64,000 nucleotides of DNA from Paludibacteraceae bacterium (GCA_017527905.1 JAFXPK010000001.1:62001-126000); one strand, 5' to 3'; shown: positions 26,185 through 35,309, numbered from the stretch's first letter. The notes: generated from the sequence alone by a model not told the origin. A program made the numbers and translations.

Positions 26185-28773
26185 TTATTGGCGCTCTTTT
26201 TTCGCTTTGATATCCTCCAATAGCTTCTCCATGTCGCGGATGGTGAATCCGCACTCCTTGAATTTGTTCACGATGTCGATGGACTCTTTCTGCTCTTTCG
26301 TCAATCCCTTCAAATCGTCCGAGATCTTTATGCCAAGGAAGAAGAAGATGTCGTTGCTGGCGATGCTGTAGAGTGGGGAGAGTTGGCTGGTTTCCCCGAT
26401 CTCGTCGGGAGTACGGGCTTCCCCTGCCTTGTCATACACCCACTTGGTTTCGGAGATGACCTTCCGGGCGGTCGTGTGGGCGATGCGTTGCTGGGTTCTG
26501 GTCTGTTTCCCCTTCTCCACGTAGCTGTAGTCTCCCATGAGCGACTGTGCGAAAAGGAAGGAGGTCGTCCGTTGGATCTCTTCGCTGAGAAGGCGGAAGA
26601 AAGCAGCGGAACGCTTCGGGCTGAGGTGCTGGATGAAGTGGTCCCATCCGCAGATCTCCTTGTCCGTGATCTCCTGCGCTCCCTTGTCGTACTGCCTTAG
26701 GCTCACTGGGTTCAGGTCTAGGCCTAACCGTTTCGCCTCCAAGGGGGTACGTGCCACGTCACGGATCGTCAGTTGGGTTTGCACCCCTAATTGCAGAAGG
26801 AATTCGTAGAATGTGCTTCTGTTCTCAGGAAGGATAGCGTCCGCGATTGTTTGGTTCTCAATGAAGTATATGTCTGAGCATCCTTCCCAGTAATCATTGA
26901 GCAGGGAAGTGCGCAGAACCGTCTGGTGGGCCCTGCTGAAGCATCGGTTGCCTGCATGGTCTACCGTGGGAAGGAAAGGTATTTCCTTGAGGTGGCTGAT
27001 GAATCTCTCACGCTCGCCACCCTGTGCGGGCAAGGATTGGTAGCAGTCCGTGATGCGTCTGAGGTGGCGGAGCACCTCCGCTTCACCTAGAAGGTGGGCT
27101 CTCCCTTCCCGATAGAGGGGCAGTATCTGTTGCTCCACCTCGGCTTGCGGACCAGGCTCTTTTATCCCTAAGGAAGAGAGTGAACGCCTGCATTTCTCGT
27201 CCTCCCAAAGGGCTGGATGAACGGATTGGGAGGAGTTGGTCTCTCCTGCGAACGCCTGCGACGGGGCATTCCCTCCGCACACGAGACCGAGCGCCCTTGC
27301 CTTGCCGTCGGCGCAGAGGATGACTGGCTCGTCCTTTAGACATACTCTGTTCTTGGCCAAGCATTGGTAGAATTTCTTCAGCCATTCCATGCTTTGCCGT
27401 TCGATGTCGAAGGCGTTGATGACGCCCAGTATGTCCTCTATACTGACTGTATTGGCTATTAATTGATTCTCTTTTAGGTAGTTATGGATAATGGAGCGTT
27501 GAGGCTCCGCTTTCCCGTATAATTCTTTGAAGCACCATTCCCTTTGTGATCCGTCGGGAAGAATCTCCTCCTGCGCTCCGCTGAAGAGTTCTCGTAACAG
27601 CCTATCCTCCGTGTGTCGGGTGTGGGTGGCATCCACGTATTGCCCATTGTCCGTGAAGAATAGGGGTTGCGTGCGCAATGCCTGGACGATGGCCGTATAG
27701 ATTGGCGCCAGGAAGTGTGGCCCTGCCTTCTTGATGAATATGTTTTTCTCCAAGGGGATGATGTCGAAGAGCGTATCCTTCAACAGATTGCTCTGTGCGA
27801 GGTGGCGCAAGGCTTTCCCCGCCAATTCGCCTAAGTCCTGCACCTGCTGGATGTTCCATGCCTCATGGTTTTTGATGCTCTCCCTGTTGTCGGTCAGCAG
27901 GAAGGGCGCATGGATCACGAAGGGGAGCGGACAAGACTCCTTGGTCGGGAAGAAGCAGTAGATGTTCTCCTCCTGTTCCAAGGGTTGGGGCGCACGTAGC
28001 GCATTGGATTCGAAGGCGATGGCGCATCCGTCCGTGTAGCGGTGGAAGTGTTTCGTCTGGCGATTCTCCCCGTCGTCTTGCGTCATGGTGAGGAACGCAT
28101 AGGTGATGGTACCGATCTTTGTCTCGTTTTCAGCGTTTAGTTGGTACACTCCGTGGGCACCGCTGTCCGAGTCCCATACTATCTTTTTCAGGTGAGACAG
28201 GAAGAAGAGAGGGCGGTGTAGCGTCCGGAGTTTCTGTAATATGTCTTGGTAATCCTTCTCCGCATTCTTCAGGGGAAACAAGAAGTAGGTCTCGCCGGCT
28301 TTCCTTCCCTCCTTCGAGCGAGGTGCGGGTACGGGCACGATATAGTCTTGTATGTCGAACGAGAGCGTGTCGTCCTCGATATGAGGGCGGTCGGTATAGC
28401 GGAAGATGGACTTGAACCCGATGCCGAACTTGCCTATCGAGTTGCCGCTCTGTTTGTTGCTGGCGCCGATGGAGGTCAGTGCGTTCAGGTGACCGATCGA
28501 TTCCTTGGCGTCCTCCCGATTGGGGTCTGTCAGGGTGAACCGTACCGAACCGTTATGGGTATACTCCAGGCTCTCTTTGCGCAAGTGGATGTGGACTTCC
28601 GTGGCTTGCGCGTCGTCGGAGTTTTGCAGCAGTTCATAGAGAAAGTGAGCTTCGTCGGAATATTTGTCCACGACGGAGTTCCAGAAACCAGCCGCCGCCG
28701 GGTCCTTGAGCTGTTGTGCCAGGTTGGTGCGCTTGGCGGTGAGTTGGTCGAACCATTCTTTCTCTTTGCTCAT
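26185..28773 (-). CDS. Sacsin-like Hsp90-type ATPase protein
   Basis: An 862-residue cytoplasmic protein. The N-terminus is a GHKL ATPase of the sacsin/NOV type: the N-box is ELLQNSDDAQA (N51 chelates magnesium in relatives), followed by YTHNG and the glycine-rich lid GKFGIGFKS (115-122). The remaining ~700 residues have no motif recognised here, except short sacsin-like stretches near 770 (KWVYDKAGEARTPDEIG). There is no visible C-terminal nuclease (DUF3883), which many related bacterial proteins carry. It starts 12 nt after the LOG gene and is the last gene of the hipB-hipA-LOG run. Similar ATPases recur in phage-defence and restriction loci; the role here is unproven. Confidence 0.75.
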   Translation of the reverse strand: MSKEKEWFDQLTAKRTNLAQQLKDPAAAGFWNSVVDKYSDEAHFLYELLQNSDDAQATEVHIHLRKESLEYTHNGSVRFTLTDPNREDAKESIGHLNALTSIGASNKQSGNSIGKFGIGFKSIFRYTDRPHIEDDTLSFDIQDYIVPVPAPRSKEGRKAGETYFLFPLKNAEKDYQDILQKLRTLHRPLFFLSHLKKIVWDSDSGAHGVYQLNAENETKIGTITYAFLTMTQDDGENRQTKHFHRYTDGCAIAFESNALRAPQPLEQEENIYCFFPTKESCPLPFVIHAPFLLTDNRESIKNHEAWNIQQVQDLGELAGKALRHLAQSNLLKDTLFDIIPLEKNIFIKKAGPHFLAPIYTAIVQALRTQPLFFTDNGQYVDATHTRHTEDRLLRELFSGAQEEILPDGSQREWCFKELYGKAEPQRSIIHNYLKENQLIANTVSIEDILGVINAFDIERQSMEWLKKFYQCLAKNRVCLKDEPVILCADGKARALGLVCGGNAPSQAFAGETNSSQSVHPALWEDEKCRRSLSSLGIKEPGPQAEVEQQILPLYREGRAHLLGEAEVLRHLRRITDCYQSLPAQGGERERFISHLKEIPFLPTVDHAGNRCFSRAHQTVLRTSLLNDYWEGCSDIYFIENQTIADAILPENRSTFYEFLLQLGVQTQLTIRDVARTPLEAKRLGLDLNPVSLRQYDKGAQEITDKEICGWDHFIQHLSPKRSAAFFRLLSEEIQRTTSFLFAQSLMGDYSYVEKGKQTRTQQRIAHTTARKVISETKWVYDKAGEARTPDEIGETSQLSPLYSIASNDIFFFLGIKISDDLKGLTKEQKESIDIVNKFKECGFTIRDMEKLLEDIKAKKERQ

Positions 28774-28785
28774 GGTGCGGTGGTT

Positions 28786-29367
28786 TTATAGACTGGCGTA
28801 TTTGTGGGAGTCACCCTCTTCCCATGTGTGTGCGTCTTGTATGGCGGGCAGTACCTCTTCCGCGGATGTTACGACGGTCCAGGTCTTTTTGAGGTGTTCT
28901 GACATGAACCGTTCCTCCACACATTTGTCCAGCATGGCAAGCAGGGGGTCGAAGAAGTGGTTGACGTTGATGATGACGATAGGCTTAAGGAAGAGACCCA
29001 ATTGTTTCCACGTGATGATCTCCATCAGTTCCTCTAGGGTGCCGCAGCCACCAGGTAAGGCGATGGCGGCGTCCACGTCTTTGGTCATCCGTTCCTTCCT
29101 TGTGTGCATGGAGGAGGTCTCCACCTCCGTCACCTTAGGGTTGTCCCAGCCTCTCTCCACCATGAAGCGGGGAATGATGCCTGTGATCTCTCCTCCGTGG
29201 TCGAGCATGGACTGCGCCAGTTCCCCCATCAGACCGACCGCTCCGCCTCCGTAGTTGCAGGCGATGCCGTTCTTTGAGAGCACCTCGCCCAATCTTCTCG
29301 CTTCCTGCTTGTACGCTTCATCCACTTGTGTGCTGGATGCGCAGTAGACACAAACCCGTTTCGTCAT
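28786..29367 (-). CDS. LOG family protein (nucleoside 5'-monophosphate phosphoribohydrolase type)
   Basis: A 193-residue SLOG-superfamily protein. Motifs are VYCASS at the start, YGGGAVGLMGELA for phosphate binding, and the catalytic PGGCGTLEELMEIITW. Known members cleave cytokinin riboside monophosphates or similar nucleotides, and some act in nucleotide-based conflict systems. The start at 29367 is chosen over an upstream in-frame ATG at 29469, which would add 34 non-conserved residues overlapping hipA; a TACCTTTG promoter element at 29393 also falls between the two. It begins 2 nt after the hipA stop. Confidence 0.88.
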   Translation of the reverse strand: MTKRVCVYCASSTQVDEAYKQEARRLGEVLSKNGIACNYGGGAVGLMGELAQSMLDHGGEITGIIPRFMVERGWDNPKVTEVETSSMHTRKERMTKDVDAAIALPGGCGTLEELMEIITWKQLGLFLKPIVIINVNHFFDPLLAMLDKCVEERFMSEHLKKTWTVVTSAEEVLPAIQDAHTWEEGDSHKYASL

Positions 29368-29369
29368 AT

Positions 29370-30506
29370 TCAATCCTTTCGTTTTCTTTCCACAAAGGTA
29401 CATAAATTTGTGGGAATGGAGAGATGTTCCTTCACTACATCTCCGACCTCTTCGATGATTTTCGTGCAACGGTTGCGGGATATGCGGATTTGAGTGCCGA
29501 CCGTGATCATGTCCTCCACGGACGGCTGGCCATTGTTGTTCACCGATGTGGCGTGTTCCCCGTTATATCCGGCCACGCAATGGGTTAGGTCGTATGCGGG
29601 TGACAATGACCATTTGCCTTCCCTGCAAATGAAGGAGAAGTTCTTTGGGTGATCGTCTTTGTTTTCCGCTAAGACATTGAACACCATTCTCCGGAACATC
29701 TCTTCCACCTGCAGAGGGTCTTGCGTCAGGTAGCCAGTTAGGCTGAGCAGATTCTTATAGTCAAGTGTGGGCATTTGGATGGAGACCCCAAGCAATGCCC
29801 CGGCTGTGGCTGTGTGCAAGCGTTGCCCATCCTCCATGTCGAAGCGACGGCTGGCGAAGTATTTGCCGTTAATCAGGCGGAAGTCCGGCACGTTGATTCC
29901 GCAACGCCGGGCCGCTTCATGGTAGCGGTATTCCTCTTTGCCCATATCCACTGGATCGTAGGTGTGGCGGAATTTCACCAACCATTCGCCTTCGTCGTCC
30001 TTCATTAGACATTTTGGTCGGCAGCCACCCGAGTTGCCGCTGTTGAAATAGAGCACATCCTCGTCCTTGTCCGTTTTTTCGGAGAGCACGTCCAGCGCCA
30101 TCTGTTGCAGCCGGTCGAGGGCGGGGAGAGATTTTTCCTCACCCACCAATGTTCCCGGTACATAGCATAAGGCGCCCATGCCTGAACTGCCCACTATGCT
30201 TAGCCGCTGTATGGGTGTTAGCCCCAGTTCGTCGATTCCCTGCTTCTTGAGCATCCTGTTCAGCAGATAACGGCCGTAACCGTCTGGCAAACTATCCTCG
30301 AAGATGCCGAAATCCCCGTTGAAGGGTGTTGGTTGAGCGATGAACAATCCTGTGCGCAAGGGCAATTCGATAGGTGAGATGGAGAACCCTGTCGCGATCC
30401 ATTCCTTGTCGTATTCAAACACACAACGACGTCCGTCTGGGGTCATCGTCAATGATCCCACACGTCGTTCGCCCATCTGCACGCTCAGTTTATCTACCGA
30501 TTTCAT
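29370..30506 (-). CDS. hipA: HipA-type serine/threonine kinase toxin
   Basis: A 378-residue HipA with the N-terminal subdomain fused to the kinase, unlike many Bacteroidota loci where these are split. The N-terminal part has GFSISPIELPLR and FNGDFGIFEDSLPDGYGR. The G-loop region is SGGCRPKCLM, the catalytic loop AENKDDHPKNFSF (DxHxKN) and the metal-binding motif LSPAYDLTH. E. coli HipA phosphorylates glutamyl-tRNA synthetase; the target here is not known. All kinase residues appear intact. Its start overlaps the hipB end by 17 nt. Confidence 0.92.
   Translation of the reverse strand: MKSVDKLSVQMGERRVGSLTMTPDGRRCVFEYDKEWIATGFSISPIELPLRTGLFIAQPTPFNGDFGIFEDSLPDGYGRYLLNRMLKKQGIDELGLTPIQRLSIVGSSGMGALCYVPGTLVGEEKSLPALDRLQQMALDVLSEKTDKDEDVLYFNSGNSGGCRPKCLMKDDEGEWLVKFRHTYDPVDMGKEEYRYHEAARRCGINVPDFRLINGKYFASRRFDMEDGQRLHTATAGALLGVSIQMPTLDYKNLLSLTGYLTQDPLQVEEMFRRMVFNVLAENKDDHPKNFSFICREGKWSLSPAYDLTHCVAGYNGEHATSVNNNGQPSVEDMITVGTQIRISRNRCTKIIEEVGDVVKEHLSIPTNLCTFVERKRKD
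29393..29400 (-). promoter_or_regulatory. Candidate internal -7 element for the LOG gene
   Basis: The minus strand reads TACCTTTG, an exact TAnnTTTG match inside the 3' end of hipA, about 26 nt before the LOG ATG. It would let the LOG and ATPase genes be expressed apart from hipBA. Confidence 0.4.
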
Positions 30507-30816
30507 TCCTGCCTCGCTTTCTGTTTTTATTTCTGTTGATGGTCTCCAACTCCTCCATCGTGGAGAAGTGTGGTTCGGAAAGAAGTTGCTTGATGTCGGA
30601 CGTGTAGCCTAGCGCCTGTGCCAACGCCACAAAAGAGGTGAGTGCGATGATGTGCTGCTGCTCAAACTTGGCGATGGTCGGTGCGGGAACACCGCTCATC
30701 ATGGAAAGCGCGCTCCGGGAAAGACCCTTTTCCAACCGCCTCCTTTGTAGATTACCTGCCAATAATTTCGTCAAATCATCGGCGGATTCCTGTTCTAATG
30801 TGTAAATATATGGCAT
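30490..30816 (-). CDS. hipB: HipB-type antitoxin, XRE helix-turn-helix
   Basis: A 108-residue DNA-binding protein. Residues about 15-75 form an XRE helix-turn-helix (LAGNLQRRRLEKGLSRSALS, then GVPAPTIAKFEQ). The basic tail (RNKNRKRGRNEIGR) is unstructured and could contact HipA or DNA. It overlaps hipA by 17 nt, the usual order of antitoxin before toxin, and likely represses its own promoter, where two direct TATTGTAT repeats lie. Confidence 0.9.
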   Translation of the reverse strand: MPYIYTLEQESADDLTKLLAGNLQRRRLEKGLSRSALSMMSGVPAPTIAKFEQQHIIALTSFVALAQALGYTSDIKQLLSEPHFSTMEELETINRNKNRKRGRNEIGR

Positions 30817-30818
30817 AT

Positions 30819-30867
30819 TATTGTATCTCTTAAATGTTAAAATTTATATTAATGAATACTATTGTAT
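30819..30867. promoter_or_regulatory. Candidate HipB operator repeats
   Basis: Two identical TATTGTAT boxes (30819-30826 and 30860-30867), 41 bp apart, lie between hipB and its predicted promoter in very AT-rich DNA. They are candidates for autoregulation only. Confidence 0.3.
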
Positions 30868-30874
30868 TTGCTCG

Positions 30875-30905
30875 TAAAGATAGTGAATATATGAATAGAA
30901 ACAAA
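30875..30905 (-). promoter_or_regulatory. Candidate hipBA promoter
   Basis: On the minus strand TTTG (30905-30902) is followed after 19 nt by TATCTTTA (30882-30875), one base off TAnnTTTG. Confidence 0.42.
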
Positions 30906-30973
30906 ATTCGTGGTGTGATGTGCCTCGGCAACTCTTAACTCATAATTCTTAACTCATAATTCTTAATTATTAC

Positions 30974-30981
30974 TACCTTTG
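30974..30981 (+). promoter_or_regulatory. -7 element directly before the flippase start
   Basis: TACCTTTG ends 4 nt before the ATG at 30986, so transcription would begin at or next to the start codon. It is preceded by a tandem AACTCATAATTCTT repeat (about 30934-30968). Confidence 0.45.
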
Positions 30982-30985
30982 TGGT

Positions 30986-32422
30986 ATGGCACAGGATTTG
31001 AAGAAAGAGACCACCCGCTCCATTTTATGGAATGCGATCGACAAGGTAGGGTTCCAGGTCGTGGCGTTTGTCGTAGGCTTGGTGACGCTCCGTTTGTTGT
31101 CGCCTGGCGATTTCGGACTGATAGGCGCCTTGGCGATATTCACTGCGCTGTCCAATATCCTGACGGAGAGCGGATTCACCTCCGCCATGGTGCGGCGCAA
31201 GCACAATACGGATGCGGAGTATGTGGCGGTCCTTTGCTTCAATGTGTTCTTGGGATTGGCCTTCTATGCGGTGTTGTTCATCTGCTCGGGATGGATCGCG
31301 GAATACTATCGCATGCCGGAACTGGCCACGTTGGCTCCCTTCCTGTTCCTTTCCATTGTCTTCAATTCGTTCGGTGTGGTGCAGAACATCGTGCTGACCC
31401 GTAATCTGGCGTTCAAGAAGATGTCCGTCGCCAGCCTTATCAGTGCGCTTGTTTCGGGCATTGTGACGATTGCGATGATCTACATGGGGTACGGTTATTG
31501 GTCGTTGGCGTGGCAGATTGTGCTGCAACCCGCCATCCGTGTGGTTCTCCTATGGCTCTTCAGCGATTGGTGGCCTAGATGTAAACCGGACTTCTCCGTG
31601 ATACGTGAGCTTTTCGCTTTCAGTTTCTCCCTGATAGGCTCGAGCCTGATGAACACCTTTGTGCGGTATGTGTATAATCCTATCATCGGAAGGTATTTCG
31701 GAGATGAACGTTTGGGCTACTATTCGGAGTCTTACAAGTTTTACTTCCTACCGGTCAGTATTGTCTCCTCCACCTTTTCGGGGGTGGCTTACCCGGTGTT
31801 GTCGAAACTGAACGATGACGAGCCCCGCCAACTCAATTATCTGCGCAAGATGATGCGCATGGTGGCGTTCTGTATCTTCCCGGTCATGATGGGGGCCATG
31901 GCTTGCTTCGACAATGTGGTGGAGGTGGTGCTCACGGAGAAATGGATGCCTATCGTCCCGTATTTCAGGGTGTTGGCGATTGCGGGCCTTGTGGCGCCGA
32001 TGCACACCATGTACTTGAACCTCATGGTGGTGAAGGGTTTCCCGAAGAAGAATTTTCTGTTGGAGGTGATCCGTAATGCCTTGACGTTGCTGTTCCTTTT
32101 CGTGTTTCATGAAACGATAGAACAAATGCTGTGGGGCTTTGTGACGGCCAATCTGTTGTCGTATATGGTGGATCTGTTCTTTGTGCGAAATGTGGTGCGC
32201 TATTCCATCCGGGAACAGTTGTGGGACATATTCCCTTACCTGTTTATTTCCTGCTTCATGGCGTTGTGTGTGTTCCTTATCGGTTGGCTGGATTGGAGTG
32301 TGTCATTGAAGTTGATTGCACAATTGTTCGTCGGAGTGGTCGCTTATGTGTTGCCTGCTAAAGTGATGGGCTCTAATGTCTTGAATGATGTTATTGCTTT
32401 GATTTCCAAGAAAAACGTATGA
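30986..32422 (+). CDS. Polysaccharide/lipopolysaccharide flippase (Wzx/MOP superfamily)
   Basis: A 478-residue membrane protein with about 12-14 hydrophobic segments. The N-terminus TTRSILWNAIDKVGFQ and LRLLSPGDFGLIGALAIF matches the polysaccharide transporter family (WzxC/TuaB-like lipopolysaccharide biosynthesis protein). It would move lipid-linked glycan units across the inner membrane. No glycosyltransferases are adjacent, so it is not part of a visible capsule or O-antigen cluster and the substrate is unknown. It stands alone between divergent hipBA and the convergent M6 gene. Confidence 0.88.
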   Translation: MAQDLKKETTRSILWNAIDKVGFQVVAFVVGLVTLRLLSPGDFGLIGALAIFTALSNILTESGFTSAMVRRKHNTDAEYVAVLCFNVFLGLAFYAVLFICSGWIAEYYRMPELATLAPFLFLSIVFNSFGVVQNIVLTRNLAFKKMSVASLISALVSGIVTIAMIYMGYGYWSLAWQIVLQPAIRVVLLWLFSDWWPRCKPDFSVIRELFAFSFSLIGSSLMNTFVRYVYNPIIGRYFGDERLGYYSESYKFYFLPVSIVSSTFSGVAYPVLSKLNDDEPRQLNYLRKMMRMVAFCIFPVMMGAMACFDNVVEVVLTEKWMPIVPYFRVLAIAGLVAPMHTMYLNLMVVKGFPKKNFLLEVIRNALTLLFLFVFHETIEQMLWGFVTANLLSYMVDLFFVRNVVRYSIREQLWDIFPYLFISCFMALCVFLIGWLDWSVSLKLIAQLFVGVVAYVLPAKVMGSNVLNDVIALISKKNV

Positions 32423-32704
32423 TTCCGTAGGTTTCCTTGCTGCTTGTATATGTGGCGGGAATTTTTCTTAGGTGCTTGCTTAAAAAGCCAAAAGCAAGCC
32501 GTAATTGACTTGCTTTTAGAAAACCATAAACCTTACATCTATAAAGAATCATGTTTCACAACATTACACCGCAAATATAGATATTATTTTTGAAAAGGAA
32601 AGAGTTTCCTTCGTTTTTTTTGGAGCAGATATGTTAAATCTGTTCGGTATAATCGTATATTATTGGTTTTCAATGTGTAATCGATTGAATTCGTGGCGGC
32701 CTTG
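32423..32704. other. Convergent intergenic region
   Basis: It contains the hairpin at 32490-32517 and otherwise AT-rich DNA without a coding frame. A minus-strand TATATTTG (32579-32572) would point antisense into the flippase gene and may be chance. Confidence 0.6.
32490..32517 (+). terminator. Hairpin terminator after the flippase gene
   Basis: AAAAGCAAG (32490-32498) pairs with CTTGCTTTT (32509-32517). An alternative partner GCTTGCTT lies upstream (32474-32481), so two mutually exclusive hairpins can form. Confidence 0.6.
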
Positions 32705-35278
32705 TCAGTTCTTGATTACTTTTATGGTGCGGGTGAATTCTTTGCCGATTATGCGTATGAAGTATATCCCCTTGTCGTAGTTGCCTCCGAAACGGGTTTC
32801 TCCTGCGGGTGTTTCCTTGATTTCCAGAAGTTCCGCTTGTGGGGTGTATACGTACATGGTTTCGTCCCCTTGAGCACCGGAGAGCAAGAATCCTCCCTTC
32901 CCGTCTTGGAAGATGGTGATGTTAGGATTCTGTATGTTCGCCAAAGAGGTTGGCTTGTCCGCTTTTACCAGCTCGAATTGGACGCTGTCCATCTGCAGGC
33001 TAGAAGGCAGAGACTCCCCGATGAATCGCAGTCTGTGCACTCCTTGGTCGAGGTGCAGCTCCTTCGTTGTGTTTTTGCTGACGGCTTTGGTCGTGGTGAA
33101 GAACCAGCTTGACTCTTCCGTATATAGACCAGGTATGCCCATGGTGTCCGCTATCTCTTGGTCTATCGCCAGGGCTACTATTGCGTCTGATATCGTCGAG
33201 TTTTGTATGGTCATGCTATACCATCCGCTTTTCAGCACATTGATGGTGTATTTCGTCCATTCTCCCTCTGTTGTGAACTCTATTGCATAATTGCCTGTGT
33301 TGACTTGTGACATCGGGAAGAATTCGTTGTCGTCTCTGGCGTTCTTGATTCTGCGTGTGTCTACCGTCCTAGAGGTGTGGTATGCGATATCAGCGCCTCC
33401 GTGGTCATAACCCTCCATTTGGAAAGTGCCGGGGATGGTGTATGGAGTTTCCTTGTAAGGGGTGGACTCGTGCACGGAGAGTGTGAACTCTTGGAAGGCG
33501 GTCTTGCCGTTGATGTCGGTCGCTTTTATGGTGAATGTGGTTTCCCCTCCTTGGGTTGGTGTGCCTTGGAGTACGCCGTCGCTTGTCAGTTCCATTCCTT
33601 CGGGTAGTTCACCGTCGTACAGCTCTAGGGTGTAAGGGGCATCGCCTCCTTGCAGTTGGATACTGTCGCGGAATGTTTGGTACACAATGGCTTTTTGCAG
33701 CGTCTGGGTGGTGAATTCAGGGTTCTCTATGTATCTGCCGCAGCGGAAGGTCATGGTTTTCCCGCCTTCGCTGATGTCCCAGATGTATATGCCAGACTCC
33801 GCGCCGTCTCTCCATTTCGCGTCTGGATCAGACTCGTCGTAGAAGATTTTCGGGCCGTTGTTTTTGCTCCAGAACGGATGCTCGTATTGCGCAGGTCTGC
33901 AATCCAGCAGTTCTTCGTTGTCAGGGTGGCAGTTGTCGCCATCGTCGTAGCTGTGCCAGATGAATATGCCGGTTTCCTTGTTCGTCCGGTTGTGGAGGTA
34001 ATGTCTGTCCCTGATTTCCAGGTAGAACTTCTCCTTTACGTTGTTACCCTTTCCTTGGTATACCGCCACATAACCGCAGCCCTCTTGGAGCGTGATGACA
34101 CGTCCGTCCTTGATGTTTGTGATGTCCGTCTTCGTTCCGTCCAGCCAGCCCATTTGGTCCAAAGCCCATGGGTTCGGGTAGGTAGGGTTGGTTTCGCTGC
34201 TGATGTTGAAGGCGTCACCGATGTTGTATCCGGAGGCATTGTTGGGCTCGTGTTCCTCGTATTGGTAGAAGTCTGGCCATCCGCAGATCAGGTGGCCGTT
34301 CTCATGGACGAATGTTCCCATGGTGAGTCTGTCTCCCATGTCGGACATTTGGTAGCTGTGGTATATATCCACCCCTCTGTATCTCCAATTGTTGACTTTC
34401 ACTTGGTCGAAGTTGCGCACGTAGCTTTGGTGAGGCCACAGACCAGTGCCCCATTTGTTAGGACATTTCCCCGCGTATAAGATGTTCAATGCCTTGATGC
34501 CGCCGTACTCGTTCTCGCTGAGTCTGCGGAGATCCTCCGGGTGTTCGCTGCCCCATGTGTTGATGGCCTGCTGGACCACAGGGTAGAAATCGTCTACCGT
34601 GTAATCTGTGGCTGAAGCCGGGGCGTAATCGGTGAGCTCTTTTTCGGCGGTGTAGTATCGGTCTGGCACGAAGTTGATGTATGTGAGCCTTCCGTTGGAT
34701 ATCCATTGGAAATACTCCTTGATGGAGCATTTGTTGCCGAAAATCGGGTTGTTGTCTCCGTTCAGGAACGTCTCCACCTGGTCGATCGTTATGCTCGATT
34801 TTGTGCTAGGGAAGTCTATGAGGACGCAAAGTCCGTACACGGTGTCCGGCAATGCGGTGGCGGCTCTAAGCACAGGACCATCCTCGCTTTTCTCCGCCTT
34901 GTTTAGCTTCTTCCTGACTTGCGCTATTTTCTCTTTCTTGCTCTCTTTGCTGATGCGTATGCTAGGCTGTACGATCATTTTCACGGCCTCTGGAGTCTCT
35001 CCTCCCGTGTAGGTGATGCCTGTGGATGCATATTCCTTTCCGTCCTTCGATAGGAGGGCGTAGCATATCTCCCCGCTCTTCTCGTCTGTGGTGAGTGTGT
35101 AGCGGTCTGCGCTTTCGGCATCTATATAGAGCTCCGATCCATATAGATAAACGGTTACCGTGTCTCCATTGGGTTGCGTCATCTTATGGGGGGTCCCATT
35201 GTATACCATGGCGTGCATGGAATTCGCGGATAGCAAATAGATGAGCAATACGTTGATATATGTAATTATGCGTTTCAT
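32705..35278 (-). CDS. Secreted M6 family metalloprotease with T9SS-type C-terminus
   Basis: An 857-residue secreted zinc protease of the immune inhibitor A (M6) family. The signal peptide ends SMHA (about 23). The protease domain (about 145-470) has HENGHLICGWPD: H325, E326 and H329 in HExxH, with D336 in the extended motif. A putative Ig domain (about 545-600, ELPEGMELTSDGVLQGTP), a CBM6/35-like module with FQMEGYDHGGADI (about 615-760) and a final beta domain ending NYDKGIYFIRIIGKEFTRTI follow; the last resembles a T9SS type A sorting signal. It is likely surface-attached or released and may degrade host or dietary protein. It has its own promoter. Confidence 0.9.
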   Translation of the reverse strand: MKRIITYINVLLIYLLSANSMHAMVYNGTPHKMTQPNGDTVTVYLYGSELYIDAESADRYTLTTDEKSGEICYALLSKDGKEYASTGITYTGGETPEAVKMIVQPSIRISKESKKEKIAQVRKKLNKAEKSEDGPVLRAATALPDTVYGLCVLIDFPSTKSSITIDQVETFLNGDNNPIFGNKCSIKEYFQWISNGRLTYINFVPDRYYTAEKELTDYAPASATDYTVDDFYPVVQQAINTWGSEHPEDLRRLSENEYGGIKALNILYAGKCPNKWGTGLWPHQSYVRNFDQVKVNNWRYRGVDIYHSYQMSDMGDRLTMGTFVHENGHLICGWPDFYQYEEHEPNNASGYNIGDAFNISSETNPTYPNPWALDQMGWLDGTKTDITNIKDGRVITLQEGCGYVAVYQGKGNNVKEKFYLEIRDRHYLHNRTNKETGIFIWHSYDDGDNCHPDNEELLDCRPAQYEHPFWSKNNGPKIFYDESDPDAKWRDGAESGIYIWDISEGGKTMTFRCGRYIENPEFTTQTLQKAIVYQTFRDSIQLQGGDAPYTLELYDGELPEGMELTSDGVLQGTPTQGGETTFTIKATDINGKTAFQEFTLSVHESTPYKETPYTIPGTFQMEGYDHGGADIAYHTSRTVDTRRIKNARDDNEFFPMSQVNTGNYAIEFTTEGEWTKYTINVLKSGWYSMTIQNSTISDAIVALAIDQEIADTMGIPGLYTEESSWFFTTTKAVSKNTTKELHLDQGVHRLRFIGESLPSSLQMDSVQFELVKADKPTSLANIQNPNITIFQDGKGGFLLSGAQGDETMYVYTPQAELLEIKETPAGETRFGGNYDKGIYFIRIIGKEFTRTIKVIKN

Positions 35279-35309
35279 GGTGTGTAGTCTGCTTAATTGG
35301 TTGACGCCT

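Noticed and set aside
29368..29469. Longer N-terminus for the LOG protein
   Set aside because: It adds 34 non-conserved residues inside hipA and lies upstream of the likely promoter element.
32572..32579. Minus-strand TATATTTG in the flippase-M6 gap
   Set aside because: It has no -33 partner and would only drive antisense RNA; it may be chance in AT-rich DNA.
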